Source: Gp6-AA40 sp963742105 (GTDB taxonomy: Bacteria > Acidobacteriota > Vicinamibacteria > Vicinamibacterales > UBA2999). From it: DNA of 64,000 bases. The translations under genes were made by a program, and so were the position numbers. Location of the stretch: the NCBI GenBank assembly GCA_963742105.1, contig CAVUKN010000005.1, forward strand, positions 1,860,001 through 1,924,000, in the 5' to 3' direction. The notes beneath the pieces are model-generated. The model had not been told where the DNA came from and ran no database searches. It saw only the letters and a list, made by a program, of their open reading frames with translations. How positions within the stretch are numbered: the first letter of the stretch is position 1; each line of letters opens with the position of its first letter. Shown piece by piece: positions 1 to 9,553 of this stretch.

Positions 1-1037
1 CCGAAGTCGGCGAACGGGGGAGACGACGTGTGCTCGACTGCGCGAAGCCTGAGTGCGACGGTGCGCCGTTGCCCGGCGGGAATGTCCCAGACGTAGTGGA
101 ACGCCGCCTTGGTCCCGGCCGGTTCCGACGCGAGCACGTCGCGCCGGCCGTTGACGATGAACTCATGAAATGCATCCTTCGCGGGGCCGGGGAGTGACGT
201 CGCGTCGAACAGGCGCACCGCGTTCGTTTCGTTTTCGGTGAAGAGAATCGATGCCGCGCCGTTGCCTTCACCGTCGGCGCTCAGGTGCATGCACCCCAGC
301 GTGGCGTGATCGGCTCGGAGCGTCACTGCGTCCAGCTGCCGGACGATCGGTCGGCCGTGGCCATCTTCGTCGGTGCGACCCCATGACCACGTGTTGCGGA
401 ACCAGAGTGACGGCAGCAGATGGAGCGGCGCGGTATCCGGGCCGCGATTCCACGCGGTAACGCGGATCAGAACGTCGTCCGGCGACGCCTTCGCATATTC
501 GACGAACACATCGAAGTAGCGATTGTCGTCGAATATGCCGGTGTCGAGGAGTTCGTACTCACGATCGTCGCGAGAGCGCCGACGGTTCTCATCGACGAGA
601 TGCGCATAGGGAAACTCCCCGTGCGGATACTTGTAGAGCGCCTTGTGGTACGAGTGTGTTGGCGTGCCATCCAGGTAGAAGTAGCTCTCCTTGACGTCCT
701 CGCCGTGGTTGCCTTCGTGGTTCGTCAGGCCGAACAGGCGTTCTTTCAAAATGGGATCCCGGCCGTTCCACAACGCGATCGCGAAACAGAGGCGGCACTC
801 GCGGTCGCACCAGCCGAGAAGTCCGTCTTCTCCCCACCGATACACGCGGCTGCGGGCATGATCGTGAGGGAAGTACTCCCAGGGTGTACCAAGCGCCGAG
901 TAGTCCTCACGGACGGTGCCCCACTGTCGATTGGACAAGTACGGCCCCCATCGCTTCCAGTTCTGTTCGCGCCGGCGATCTTGCTCGAGCCGGTTCAACT
1001 CAGCCCCTGCCCCCACACCTGTGTCTCCACCGCTCAT
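1..1037 (-). CDS. GH63/MGH1-like glucosidase, N-terminal part (runs off left edge)
   Basis: Reading the minus strand from ATG at 1037 gives an uninterrupted frame of about 345 codons to the window edge, so the C-terminal part is missing. The start of the protein contains WGPYLSNRQWGTVREDYS, then FPHDHARSRVYRWGEDGL, ALWNGRDPILKERLFGLTN, EGNHGEDVKE.YFYLD and FDVFVEYAKA. From family memory these belong to the large bacterial 'glucosidase' proteins related to GH63 and mannosylglycerate hydrolase, usually around 850-900 residues and cytoplasmic. The catalytic (alpha/alpha)6 barrel would lie outside the window, so substrate cannot be judged. No signal peptide is visible. It is divergent from the kinase at 1177, with 139 bp between. 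Confidence 0.85.
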   Translation of the reverse strand, partial: MSGGDTGVGAGAELNRLEQDRRREQNWKRWGPYLSNRQWGTVREDYSALGTPWEYFPHDHARSRVYRWGEDGLLGWCDRECRLCFAIALWNGRDPILKERLFGLTNHEGNHGEDVKESYFYLDGTPTHSYHKALYKYPHGEFPYAHLVDENRRRSRDDREYELLDTGIFDDNRYFDVFVEYAKASPDDVLIRVTAWNRGPDTAPLHLLPSLWFRNTWSWGRTDEDGHGRPIVRQLDAVTLRADHATLGCMHLSADGEGNGAASILFTENETNAVRLFDATSLPGPAKDAFHEFIVNGRRDVLASEPAGTKAAFHYVWDIPAGQRRTVALRLRAVEHTSSPPFADF

Positions 1038-1176
1038 GACGGCTGATCGTACGTCACGGCATCGCGTCCGGTGCCGCGTGGGCATGTTGGCGTAGGCTGA
1101 TGCGCGCTAATGTGTTCTCCTGGGCGGGTCGCGCCACCGTGCCGCGCGGTCGCCCGACTGTCGAGAGGGACTCGCT

Positions 1177-2835
1177 ATGATCGCAGCGCCGGAAATCACC
1201 CGGCTCGCCGAGCGCCAGGGGCCGTCGTCTCGTAAACGCCGCCCGTCGGCGGCGCACTCGTTGCCGCCGGAACTGCAGACCGATGCCGCTCGGCGCCTTG
1301 GCTGGCTCGCACTCGTATATGCCGTTGGCGTCGCCTTCGGCCACTTCGGCCATCGCCTGCTGCTGGTGGCCAGCGGCTCCCTCGATTTGACGTTACGCGC
1401 CTCCGACATCCTCGGGTTCACGGCCGTGACGATGGGGCTGGCCGTCTCGCTGCTTTCACGCAGCGGGCTGATCCCGGCCGAACGCCTGCTGGACCTCGGC
1501 CTGGTCTTCGAAGTGCTCGGCGCCATCGGGATTGCGGCCTTCCCGATCGTCGACCACCTGCCGCAGATTCCCACCGGCATGTTCGCGTGGATGCCTGCCG
1601 AGTGCGTCTGGATTGTGGTCTACCCGCTGGTCGTCCCCAACACGCCGAGACGGGTGCTCGTGGCGTCGCTGCTGGCCGCCTCGATGGGACCGCTTCTGGG
1701 CGTGCTCGATACGATGTTCGGCACCCGGACCATCGACGCGCCGCTCGACTATGCGATCAGTTTCGTCACCACCAATTACCTGTGCGCCGTGATCGCCTAC
1801 GTGGTCTCACGGGTTGTGCACGGATTCGGGATGCAGTTGAAAGAGCTGCGTGAGATCGGCAGTTACGAACTGCTCGAGCGCATCGGCCAGGGTGGGATGG
1901 GCGAGGTGTGGCGCGCCAGACACCGCCTGCTGGCCCGGCCGGCGGCAATCAAGCTGATTCGAGCCGATATCCTCGGATCCAACGCGCGGACGCGGGAGGC
2001 GTTCATTCAACGCTTCGGGCGTGAGGCGCGAGAAACGGCGCGACTCGGATCGACGCATACGATCGACGTCTACGACTTCGGCGTCACCGAGAACGGAGAC
2101 TTCTACTACGTGATGGAGCTGCTCGAGGGCGTCAGCCTCGAACGCTACGTCCAGCTGTTCGGGCCGATGGAGCCGGCACGCGTCATCTATGTGTTGCGCC
2201 AGACCCTGCATTCCCTCGGCGAAGCGCACGCACGCGGGCTCGTTCACCGCGACGTCAAGCCGGCGAATATCCTGCTGTGCCGGCTGGGGCCCGACGACGA
2301 CTTTGTCAAGGTGCTCGATTTCGGTCTGGTCAGGCAGCGCGACGCGATGGGGACGATGCTCACCAGGGAGGGTGCGACCGCCGGTACGCCGGCATACATG
2401 GCGCCCGAAATCGCGCTGGGGCGCAGCGACATCGACGGCCGCGCCGACCTGTACGCGTTGGGATGCGTGGCGTACTACCTGCTGACCGGTCAGCCGGTGT
2501 TTGCCGGTGACAGCGACGTCGCGGTGGCGCTCGCGCATGTCAGAGATGAGCCGGTGCGCCCGAGTCTCCGCTCCGAATTCAGCGTCCCAGCGGCCCTCGA
2601 GGCGGTGGTCCTCGATTGCCTGGCAAAGTCTGTCAACGCGAGGCCGTCGACCGCGGAAGTGATGGACCGCCGCCTGGCCACCGTCGAGATGCCGGAGCCC
2701 TGGACGCCCGAGAAGGCGCGCGTCTGGTGGGAACTGCATCGCGTCAACATCATTCAACCTGCATCAGCGGAGCCCAGCTGGTCGACGCAGATGATGCGTC
2801 CGCTCCACGGCCGCGTCGCCGCTGGTGTCGATTAG
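1177..2835 (+). CDS. Membrane-anchored Ser/Thr protein kinase (N-terminal TM bundle)
   Basis: 552 residues. ATG at 1177 follows a GAGAGGGAC ribosome-binding site. Residues about 40-215 hold roughly six hydrophobic segments; the Hanks-type kinase domain starts near residue 228. Visible kinase motifs are the glycine loop IGQGGMGEVW, the Lys in AAIKLI, the catalytic loop HRDVKPANILL (near residue 356), DFGLV and GTPAYMAPE. About 50 residues follow the kinase domain, with no PASTA or WD repeats. The order is the reverse of most bacterial kinases, which place the kinase first and a single membrane helix after it; here a multi-pass sensor-like region comes first. The ligand is unknown. Convergent with the transporter ending at 2963. 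Confidence 0.9.
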   Translation: MIAAPEITRLAERQGPSSRKRRPSAAHSLPPELQTDAARRLGWLALVYAVGVAFGHFGHRLLLVASGSLDLTLRASDILGFTAVTMGLAVSLLSRSGLIPAERLLDLGLVFEVLGAIGIAAFPIVDHLPQIPTGMFAWMPAECVWIVVYPLVVPNTPRRVLVASLLAASMGPLLGVLDTMFGTRTIDAPLDYAISFVTTNYLCAVIAYVVSRVVHGFGMQLKELREIGSYELLERIGQGGMGEVWRARHRLLARPAAIKLIRADILGSNARTREAFIQRFGREARETARLGSTHTIDVYDFGVTENGDFYYVMELLEGVSLERYVQLFGPMEPARVIYVLRQTLHSLGEAHARGLVHRDVKPANILLCRLGPDDDFVKVLDFGLVRQRDAMGTMLTREGATAGTPAYMAPEIALGRSDIDGRADLYALGCVAYYLLTGQPVFAGDSDVAVALAHVRDEPVRPSLRSEFSVPAALEAVVLDCLAKSVNARPSTAEVMDRRLATVEMPEPWTPEKARVWWELHRVNIIQPASAEPSWSTQMMRPLHGRVAAGVD

Positions 2836-2929
2836 CAGCCGTGCCCGCAGCCGCTCCGATGGCGGGACGCAGGTCCTCGTCCCATTCACGGAGATGCTGC
2901 TCGGTCCGGAGTGCCAGCTCGTTGTCTCC

Positions 2930-2956
2930 GCGCGTCCGCGACTTCCCTGGACGCGT
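2930..2956. terminator. Possible hairpin between convergent genes
   Basis: CGCGTCC (2931-2937) pairs with GGACGCG (2949-2955) around an 11-nt loop, with a G-T closing pair outside. It lies between the convergent stops at 2835 and 2963. There is no U-tract, so terminator function is only an inference from position. Confidence 0.3.
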
Positions 2957-2962
2957 CAGGGA

Positions 2963-5059
2963 TCAGGACTGTGTAGCCGCGGGAGGATTGGCAGCGCGCC
3001 CCGACGGATCCACGACCGGGGTGGACGCGATCAGCGAGGTCAAACGTTCGCGTACGACCGGCGGCAGCACCTGGTCGAGATATTCCATCGCTAATCCGCG
3101 CACGCCGGGATCGGTCGAGCGCACGCCTTGCACTGCCGCATCGAGAGGCTCACGTCCGAGGAACGTCGACAGCAGTAGAGTCAGATACTCCAGATACGTC
3201 GAGTCGTCCTCGTGTGTGGCACCGTTGTCGGCGGGGCCGTCGAATTCCGGACGATCGAGGATCTTGTAGCCGCGCCATCGCTGCGGTGGCACCGCCAGCT
3301 CCCTTTCGACGATCGCAATGACGCGAGCCGGATCGACCGCCAGCTCGGGATTCCTCGACATGACGCGACTGACGGCACGGGTGCAGTGATAGCGGACTTC
3401 GAACCGCTGGTCTTCGAGCCCGTTGAGCAGGCCCTCGAAGCTTCGCCGTGACGGCACGGTCCCGAGGACTCGGGGCAGTCGGCGGCGGACGACGAAGTCC
3501 GTTGCCGGGTTGAGCAGCGCATCCACCAGCATGCCGACATGGTCCGGCGCCACGTGCGCCAGCGCCTCGTGCGCAGGCGCTCGGACCGCATCCCACGCGA
3601 GCAGATCGATGGTCTGCGCCACGTGAATCCGCTGGAAGGCCGAAGCGCCGCGGAGCGCGGTTGTCACTGTAGCGACGGTGGACGAACGCAACTCCGCCAG
3701 CGTGCCGATCGAAGCGTCGACCGGCACGGAAGGGGTCGCCACCGGGGGTTCGAGTTTTTGTCCCGCCGACTGGAGCCACGTGGTCGCCTCCGGTACCTGC
3801 AGGAGCGTCCAGCCAACCTCCGACACCAGGCTGACCTGCGGTGCATCGTGGTATTTCACGACCTCGTGTTCGACCAGCTTCAGATAGAGAGGCCCAAAGC
3901 GGCGTCCGACCCAGAACGCGGTGGCCGCAATGACCAGCGTTGCAACCAGTAGCGTCGGTCGCAGCGAGAGCACGCCCGCCATGACGATGATCTGGACGAG
4001 TGCAGAGCCCGCCGCTTCGCCGACGCGATCGCAGACGACATCGAGGGTTGTCTTCGTGCGCCGGCGAGTGGCGGCATCCATCGGCACGAAGAGCAGTTCG
4101 TAGCCGCTGCGGAACAGCGAGTTGTGCAGCACCGATTCCACCGCCCGCAGGAGCACGATCAGAGGCCCGGCTGGCACGAGGAGCGCCAGCGTGGCGGCGA
4201 CGCCAACGCCCGCGGGAAGGCTGGTGAGCACACCGTCAATGCCGATGCGCCGCAGCGCCGTGTCGGCCCGCGTCTGCGCGATGAACGTCAGGACCTGGAC
4301 GCTGCCGTAGAACAGCGAGAAGAACCGCAGCAGTTCGGGACCGGTGCCGAACGACGCACTGGCATTCGACTTCAGGATGAAATCGAGCACCGCGGACGTC
4401 GCGCTGGTCAGGATGACGAATGAGGCGATCGTCCTGAGATACGGCGAGCGAAGCGTCGCCCGAAGGCCGGACTCGCCGTTCGGGGTCTGCGCGGCGCGGG
4501 GCAACAGGGTCGGGGCACGGCGAAGAATTACAAGTCCGATTGCACAGAGCACGTGGAGTCCGCACAGCAGCAGCAGGACGGCAGCGGGGGCGGCGATGAC
4601 CGCGATCCGCTCCGCGACGATGCTGCCCGCGATGCCGCCAACGGTCCCGGCCGCAGCGATGCGGCCGTACGACGCGCGGGCGCCGGCGGGATCGAACCGT
4701 TCGGCAATCAGCGACCAGAAGCCGGACAGCAGCACGGCGCCCGCGCCGGCGAGATGCAGATAAATGACGACGGCGGTCCAGCGACCGGCGTCGTACCACA
4801 CCCATTCGATCGCGTGGCCAGCCGCGCTCAGGAGGAAACCGAGCGCAACGACCGCAACGGGAGAGAAGCGTGCGAGCAGCCGTGAGAAGACCGGAACGAG
4901 AAAACCGGTGAAGGCGGCTGTTGCCACCGTCATCAACGGCAAGGCCGTTGCCGGCCAGGCGGTGAGGAAGGCTGTGTCGCGCAGCGCCTTTGCCGCCACC
5001 TGGTGCGCCAGCATGATGGCGGCCGTGACCATCGCGACACGCAGCAGCCCGCGACTCAC
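2963..5059 (-). CDS. Npt1/Npt2- or MFS-like carrier with C-terminal HEAT-like domain
   Basis: Up to 698 residues from a GTG at 5059; an in-frame ATG at 5032 is an alternative and neither has a clear ribosome-binding site. Residues 1-400 form about 10-12 hydrophobic segments resembling bacterial nucleotide (ATP/ADP)-translocase relatives and MFS carriers; the loop after the sixth segment contains LHNSLFRSGYELLFVPM and RRRTKTTLDVVCDR, which recalls the Npt family. Residues about 430-660 are soluble and helical, with the HEAT-like stretch FVVRRRLPRVLGTVPSRRS followed by EGLLNGLEDQRFEVRYHC. Carrier-HEAT fusions of this type occur in free-living bacteria, where nucleotide exchange is not expected, so the substrate is unknown. 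Minus-strand neighbour of the protein at 5348-6667, 288 bp away. Confidence 0.75.
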   Translation of the reverse strand: MSRGLLRVAMVTAAIMLAHQVAAKALRDTAFLTAWPATALPLMTVATAAFTGFLVPVFSRLLARFSPVAVVALGFLLSAAGHAIEWVWYDAGRWTAVVIYLHLAGAGAVLLSGFWSLIAERFDPAGARASYGRIAAAGTVGGIAGSIVAERIAVIAAPAAVLLLLCGLHVLCAIGLVILRRAPTLLPRAAQTPNGESGLRATLRSPYLRTIASFVILTSATSAVLDFILKSNASASFGTGPELLRFFSLFYGSVQVLTFIAQTRADTALRRIGIDGVLTSLPAGVGVAATLALLVPAGPLIVLLRAVESVLHNSLFRSGYELLFVPMDAATRRRTKTTLDVVCDRVGEAAGSALVQIIVMAGVLSLRPTLLVATLVIAATAFWVGRRFGPLYLKLVEHEVVKYHDAPQVSLVSEVGWTLLQVPEATTWLQSAGQKLEPPVATPSVPVDASIGTLAELRSSTVATVTTALRGASAFQRIHVAQTIDLLAWDAVRAPAHEALAHVAPDHVGMLVDALLNPATDFVVRRRLPRVLGTVPSRRSFEGLLNGLEDQRFEVRYHCTRAVSRVMSRNPELAVDPARVIAIVERELAVPPQRWRGYKILDRPEFDGPADNGATHEDDSTYLEYLTLLLSTFLGREPLDAAVQGVRSTDPGVRGLAMEYLDQVLPPVVRERLTSLIASTPVVDPSGRAANPPAATQS

Positions 5060-5347
5060 GTCGAGACCCCGGTTGCGGACTCAGTCATGGGTGGCGGTGC
5101 CCGACGGACGCTTCGCCGCAATCACATTCCTCCGACCGCACGCTGGCACGGGTGCAGATGCGGTACGGGGGATTGTAAGCGCGCTGGCATGCGCACGGCG
5201 TGGCCGAACGACGTGCGCGAGGGCGTGCTGAATGATGCAGGGACTCGCCGCGCGTCCGGTGCGGCTGCGGATCCAGTTCGCCTACGGGCTCAGGAACGCG
5301 GTGCCGGTCGATTGCTCACCGGAGGCTGGGAGACGAACTTGACGCGA

Positions 5348-6667
5348 TCAGGGCGCGGTGACGTCGACGCCGCGCACCACCCAACGCTCGGCGACCTGTT
5401 GCAGAGAGATCCGCCACTGGTGCCGCTCGACGCGCGGGCTCTTGCTGCCGATCTTGGGAACGTACTCCGTCTTTCCACCGCAGGCCGCGACCGCATTGGC
5501 GCCGTTGACGGTCACCTTGCAGTTCTCGAGCGTCAGATCCTCGCTCCGCAACTGGTCGAACGCCTTCGCGAGGGCCTTCTGATCGACGCTCGGCCACACC
5601 TGCCTCACCGCATTGACGTCGAGACGGCTGAACGCCGACTGGTATCCCTGGAGGGTTCGCTCGATCGCCGTTGCCGGCGTGACCGTTGAGGCGATCGGTG
5701 CGGGCGCGGCTGTACTCAACGCGGGAACCGGCCGGTCCACCGGGGCGGGGCGAAGATCTCGCTCCGGCGTCGTCGGCACAGCGGCAGCCGAGGTGATATC
5801 GCCGGCCGTCGCTACCGGAGTGTTGCGCACGGCGGCCGGCACAGCGACATCGACCGATCCCGATGTAGACGCCGCATTGATCGGTGTCTCACGAGGGACG
5901 GCGACAGGCGCCGGGTCGGGCGCCGCAACCGGTGGCGCCGGCGTCGACGGCGCCGGAGCGACCGCCGATCGCGCACTCGCCGTCAGTTGGGCGGGCGTAC
6001 GCTCCGGTTGAGGAGCGGGCGCAGCTACCGGTGCCGCGGTGGTGCGCGTATCGCGGGGATTCAACCGTTCGGTCTCTGGTTTCGCGGGCAATGCCGTTGC
6101 GGTGGACGCCGCGCCGGGGGGCTCGACTGCAGCGGGCCCCTTACTGTCGGAGGTGCCGCTACTGTCGGAGGTGCCGCGCGGCAGCATTTCAGGCTCCGCC
6201 AACGCGACGGTCTCGTGACTGTCTGCGGAAGCAGCGTCGACCGGTCGCGTTGCCGCAGACGCGTCAACCGGTATCACGGCGGCGGCTGGCGCGTGAGCTG
6301 TGGATGCGGCCGGGCTGCGCTGGAACTGCTTGAGTCCAACCGCAGCAGCAAAACCGACCACGAAGAGAGCCGCGACAGTACCGACGGTCCTTGGGGTGAC
6401 GACCACCCGGCGAGCGGGAGGCAGCGGAATGAGAACGGGCGTGCCGATCCGTTCTGCTGCCTCTGGAGGTTTTGCTGGGGCCGTTTCACGCGAGTACTCG
6501 GAATGAAACTGATTCAGGCCCTCAGCCGGTTTTCGCTCGGCACCCGCGTGCAGCGCCGCACGGGCGACAAAATCCTCCGAAGCCATCCGGCCGCTGGCAC
6601 TGAGGTCGCGCCACAGCGGATAACGCTTCGCGCCTGAGTTGTCTTCCGGTAAGAACTCGCTGCTCAT
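5348..6667 (-). CDS. Pro/Ala-rich single-pass membrane protein with C-terminal NTF2-like domain
   Basis: 439 residues; ATG at 6667 preceded by GGAGCGGATAGAGGC. A charged cytoplasmic N-terminus of about 85 residues is followed by one hydrophobic segment (VGTVAALFVVGFAAAVGL, about 92-110), then roughly 200 residues of low-complexity Ala/Pro/Thr linker, then a compact C-terminal domain of about 110 residues beginning IERTLQGYQSAFSRLDVNAV. That last domain resembles the SnoaL/NTF2-like folds that end some acidobacterial kinases and periplasmic proteins; this is a judgement from pattern, not a search. The likely topology is N-in with the folded domain held away from the membrane by the linker. Function unknown. 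Confidence 0.7.
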   Translation of the reverse strand: MSSEFLPEDNSGAKRYPLWRDLSASGRMASEDFVARAALHAGAERKPAEGLNQFHSEYSRETAPAKPPEAAERIGTPVLIPLPPARRVVVTPRTVGTVAALFVVGFAAAVGLKQFQRSPAASTAHAPAAAVIPVDASAATRPVDAASADSHETVALAEPEMLPRGTSDSSGTSDSKGPAAVEPPGAASTATALPAKPETERLNPRDTRTTAAPVAAPAPQPERTPAQLTASARSAVAPAPSTPAPPVAAPDPAPVAVPRETPINAASTSGSVDVAVPAAVRNTPVATAGDITSAAAVPTTPERDLRPAPVDRPVPALSTAAPAPIASTVTPATAIERTLQGYQSAFSRLDVNAVRQVWPSVDQKALAKAFDQLRSEDLTLENCKVTVNGANAVAACGGKTEYVPKIGSKSPRVERHQWRISLQQVAERWVVRGVDVTAP

Positions 6668-6795
6668 GCCTCTATCCGCTCCAGCTCATCAATGTTCCAG
6701 GAGGAGCGTTCGTCGCGCGTTACGGGTGTGCGTTGCCGGTGACATTATCCGCCGAACCAGCACTCAATTCATCTGCGGAATCACCGGCCCCGTTT

Positions 6796-9279
6796 CTATT
6801 TCTTCGCTTCCGTGATCTCGAACGTCCGGCCCGCCACCGTCACCTCTGCCGTGCGCGACTTGTTGTCCGGGTTCGCCGCGACGGTAATCGACAAGGTCCC
6901 GGAACCAGTTCGGTTGCCGCCCGGCACCGTGATCCAAGACGGTTCAGTAGTGGTGCCGGTCCACGTACAACCGGTCGTCGTCGTGACGGTTGCGAGCGCC
7001 GTGCCACCGTTTCCAGGGAACGACAGCGGCGTCACTGTGACTGCGAACGAACAGCCGGTCGCCTGGTTCACGGTGACGGTTTGTCCAGCGACCGTAAGCG
7101 TTCCATTGCGGGCGGGACCGGTGTTCGCGGCGAAGCTGAAGGCGACGTTACCATTGCCCGAACCTGTCGCACCCGAAGTGACCGTAATCCAAGCCGGCGT
7201 GTTACTCGCCGCCGTCCAGTTGCATGATGAGCCGCTGGAAACGCTGATCGTCCGATTGCCTGCAGTGGCAGGCACGTCAAACGAGTTGGCACTTAGCCCA
7301 AACGAGCACGCCACCGCTGCCTGAGTGACCGTCACGGTCTGCCCGGCGATGGTCAGCGTGCCGTTGCGCACGGCGCCGGTGTTCGCCGCGACGTTGAATC
7401 TGACGGTTCCGTTGCCGCTGTCGTTGGGCGCCGACGTAATGCTGAGCCAGGTTGGCGCATTGCTTGTTGCCGTCCACGCACACCCGATCGGGCCCGTCAC
7501 AGCGACGGCCTGATTGGTCGCCCCGCCGGCGACAATCGAGAATGTCAACGGGGTCACACCGAGGTTGCACTCCACGCCCGCCTGGTTGACGGTCACGGTC
7601 TGACCAGCGACGGTGAGTGTGGTGCTTCGTGCCACCGTACCGTTGTTGGCGGTGAAGCTGAACCCAACCGAGCCGTTCCCCGAACCGGATGCGCCGGAGG
7701 TGATCGTGATCCACGACGCGCCCGCGTCCTTCGTCGCAGTCCAACTGCACGAGGCTCCACTCGTCACATTGATGGTTCGGTTGCCGGCGGCGGCCGGCAC
7801 ATCGAAGGAGGTCGCGTTCAGGGCGTAGGAGCACCCCGGGCCAGCTGCCTGGTTGATGATCAACTCTGACGAGCCGATCGGGATCCGGGTGCTTCGGCCA
7901 ACTCCCGTGTTGGCGTCGACGTTGATCTTGATCGTTCCGTTACCCGAACCGCTTCCACCAGAAGTGATCGTGATCCATGGGACGACGCTCGATGCCGTCC
8001 AACTGCAGGAGGACGCGGTGGCGACGGCGATCGAGGCGCCGGTGATTCCTCCCACCGGAGCATCAAACGTGCTCGGGTTCACGTCGAACGTGCAGGACGG
8101 GGCAGCCGCCGCCTGATTGATCGTGGCGCTGGTCGAGCCGACAGTGATCGTGCCGCTGCGCGCCGACCCGGTGTTGGCGGCGACGTCGAACGCGATCGTG
8201 CCGTTGCCCTGGCCGTTTCGCGCCGAGGTAATAGAGATCCACGAGGCGCCGGTGCCAGCCGTCCAATTGCAGGACGGCCCGGTAGACAGGCTGAGCGAGC
8301 CGTTACTTGCGCCGGCCGGGGCGTTGGTGGTCCCTGGACTCAGGTTGAATGAACAGGGCGTCGCCGCAGCCTGATTGACCGTGGCGAGTGCCGAACCGAC
8401 GCTGATGGTACCGGTGCGTGCCGCGCCCGTGTTGGCCGCAACCGTAAAGCCGATGGGACTGGTCCCCGTGCCAGTTGCAGAGGTGAGCGTGATCCACGGC
8501 ACGTTGGTGCTCGCCGACCACCCGCACGTCGTGGTCAGCGACAGCAGCGGACCGGCCCCACCACTTGCCGGGATCGGCAAAGCCGCCGGATTGAGGGAGT
8601 AGTTGCACTGCACGGGGTTTGGCGTTGGACTGGCGCTCTGCGTCACCGTGAACGACTCGCCAGCTATGGCGAGCGCCGACACGCGTTCGTTCCCGTCATT
8701 CGGATCGACGGTGAATGCGACCACACCGGATCCAGTGCCTGGTGATCCCGACGCGACTCTCATCCAGCTGGCGCCGCTTGTCACCTCCCACGTACAGCCG
8801 GACGTCGTGGAAACGGTGACCTGAAACGTCCCGCCCACGAAACCTATCTGCTGCGCGCCGGAGCCGGACACCGCGTACTGGCACGGCGCAGGTTCCTGCT
8901 GAATCATCGCCCGCACACCGTTGACGACGATCGCCGCCTGGCGAGTCGACGCAGCGGGGTTCGGTCCGACGTCCACGCGCAGGGTCCCGCTGCCCTGGCC
9001 GGAGGCCGGATCGATGCGCGCAATCCAGTTCGCGTCGGCCGAAGCGGTCCACGCACACTCCGGAGTAGTCGTCAGCGTGACCTGCTCACTGCCGCCGGCC
9101 GACTCGATCGCGGTCGCAGGGACCGACAACGTGAGTCCGCATCTGACGACCGATGATGGTGATGTCGAGGTCGTCACCTCGGTCGAGCCGCACGCCGAAA
9201 CCCAGGCGGCACACACAGCGGCGAGTACGGCCTGCATGGGCCGTCGGGAAAGCCGCCGTACTCTTGCCAGTGAAGCCAT
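6796..9279 (-). CDS. Secreted lipoprotein with nine BACON repeats
   Basis: 827 residues from ATG at 9279, chosen over an in-frame ATG at 9360 because AGGA sits 8 bases upstream and the N-terminus then is basic residues, a hydrophobic core and the lipobox VSAC at about residue 30. After the Cys come nine tandem domains of 83-92 residues. Each begins with a Cys (CSF, CNY, CTF and similar), carries a central C.W.A motif, a W(I/M/L) followed by I/V-TSG, then a G.G.(V/I).F..AANTG stretch, and ends in (V/I).QA. This is the BACON pattern, beta-sandwich modules linked to carbohydrate or mucin binding. No enzyme domain is attached. The paired cysteines per repeat could form disulfides outside the cell. 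The repeats underlie a DNA periodicity of about 255 bp. Confidence 0.88.
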   Translation of the reverse strand: MASLARVRRLSRRPMQAVLAAVCAAWVSACGSTEVTTSTSPSSVVRCGLTLSVPATAIESAGGSEQVTLTTTPECAWTASADANWIARIDPASGQGSGTLRVDVGPNPAASTRQAAIVVNGVRAMIQQEPAPCQYAVSGSGAQQIGFVGGTFQVTVSTTSGCTWEVTSGASWMRVASGSPGTGSGVVAFTVDPNDGNERVSALAIAGESFTVTQSASPTPNPVQCNYSLNPAALPIPASGGAGPLLSLTTTCGWSASTNVPWITLTSATGTGTSPIGFTVAANTGAARTGTISVGSALATVNQAAATPCSFNLSPGTTNAPAGASNGSLSLSTGPSCNWTAGTGASWISITSARNGQGNGTIAFDVAANTGSARSGTITVGSTSATINQAAAAPSCTFDVNPSTFDAPVGGITGASIAVATASSCSWTASSVVPWITITSGGSGSGNGTIKINVDANTGVGRSTRIPIGSSELIINQAAGPGCSYALNATSFDVPAAAGNRTINVTSGASCSWTATKDAGASWITITSGASGSGNGSVGFSFTANNGTVARSTTLTVAGQTVTVNQAGVECNLGVTPLTFSIVAGGATNQAVAVTGPIGCAWTATSNAPTWLSITSAPNDSGNGTVRFNVAANTGAVRNGTLTIAGQTVTVTQAAVACSFGLSANSFDVPATAGNRTISVSSGSSCNWTAASNTPAWITVTSGATGSGNGNVAFSFAANTGPARNGTLTVAGQTVTVNQATGCSFAVTVTPLSFPGNGGTALATVTTTTGCTWTGTTTEPSWITVPGGNRTGSGTLSITVAANPDNKSRTAEVTVAGRTFEITEAKK

Positions 9280-9553
9280 CAACTGATTCCTACGCGATGT
9301 CCCCGGAGAGCGCAGCGGCCTCGGGACCGATTGGCAGTGTTCGTACAGACAGCGCGCCAAGAGTCGCGCGCTGCGAGGTCAGCGATCGTCGTCGATCGGA
9401 TTTTACGTGATCCGGGCACTTCTGGGGCACTCCGTGCAAGCCCGTCCAATCCCTTCGCTGCGCTTTTTCGACGCGGACGTGCGTTGTCAACCGGACAACG
9501 CTGGAACTTAGGTTACGCCCCGGCAGACTGAGGCGGCGCCGACGCGGTCTGCC

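Noticed and set aside
6812..8824. Several plus-strand frames opposite the BACON gene
   Set aside because: They repeat with the same 255-bp period and mirror the minus-strand coding repeats.
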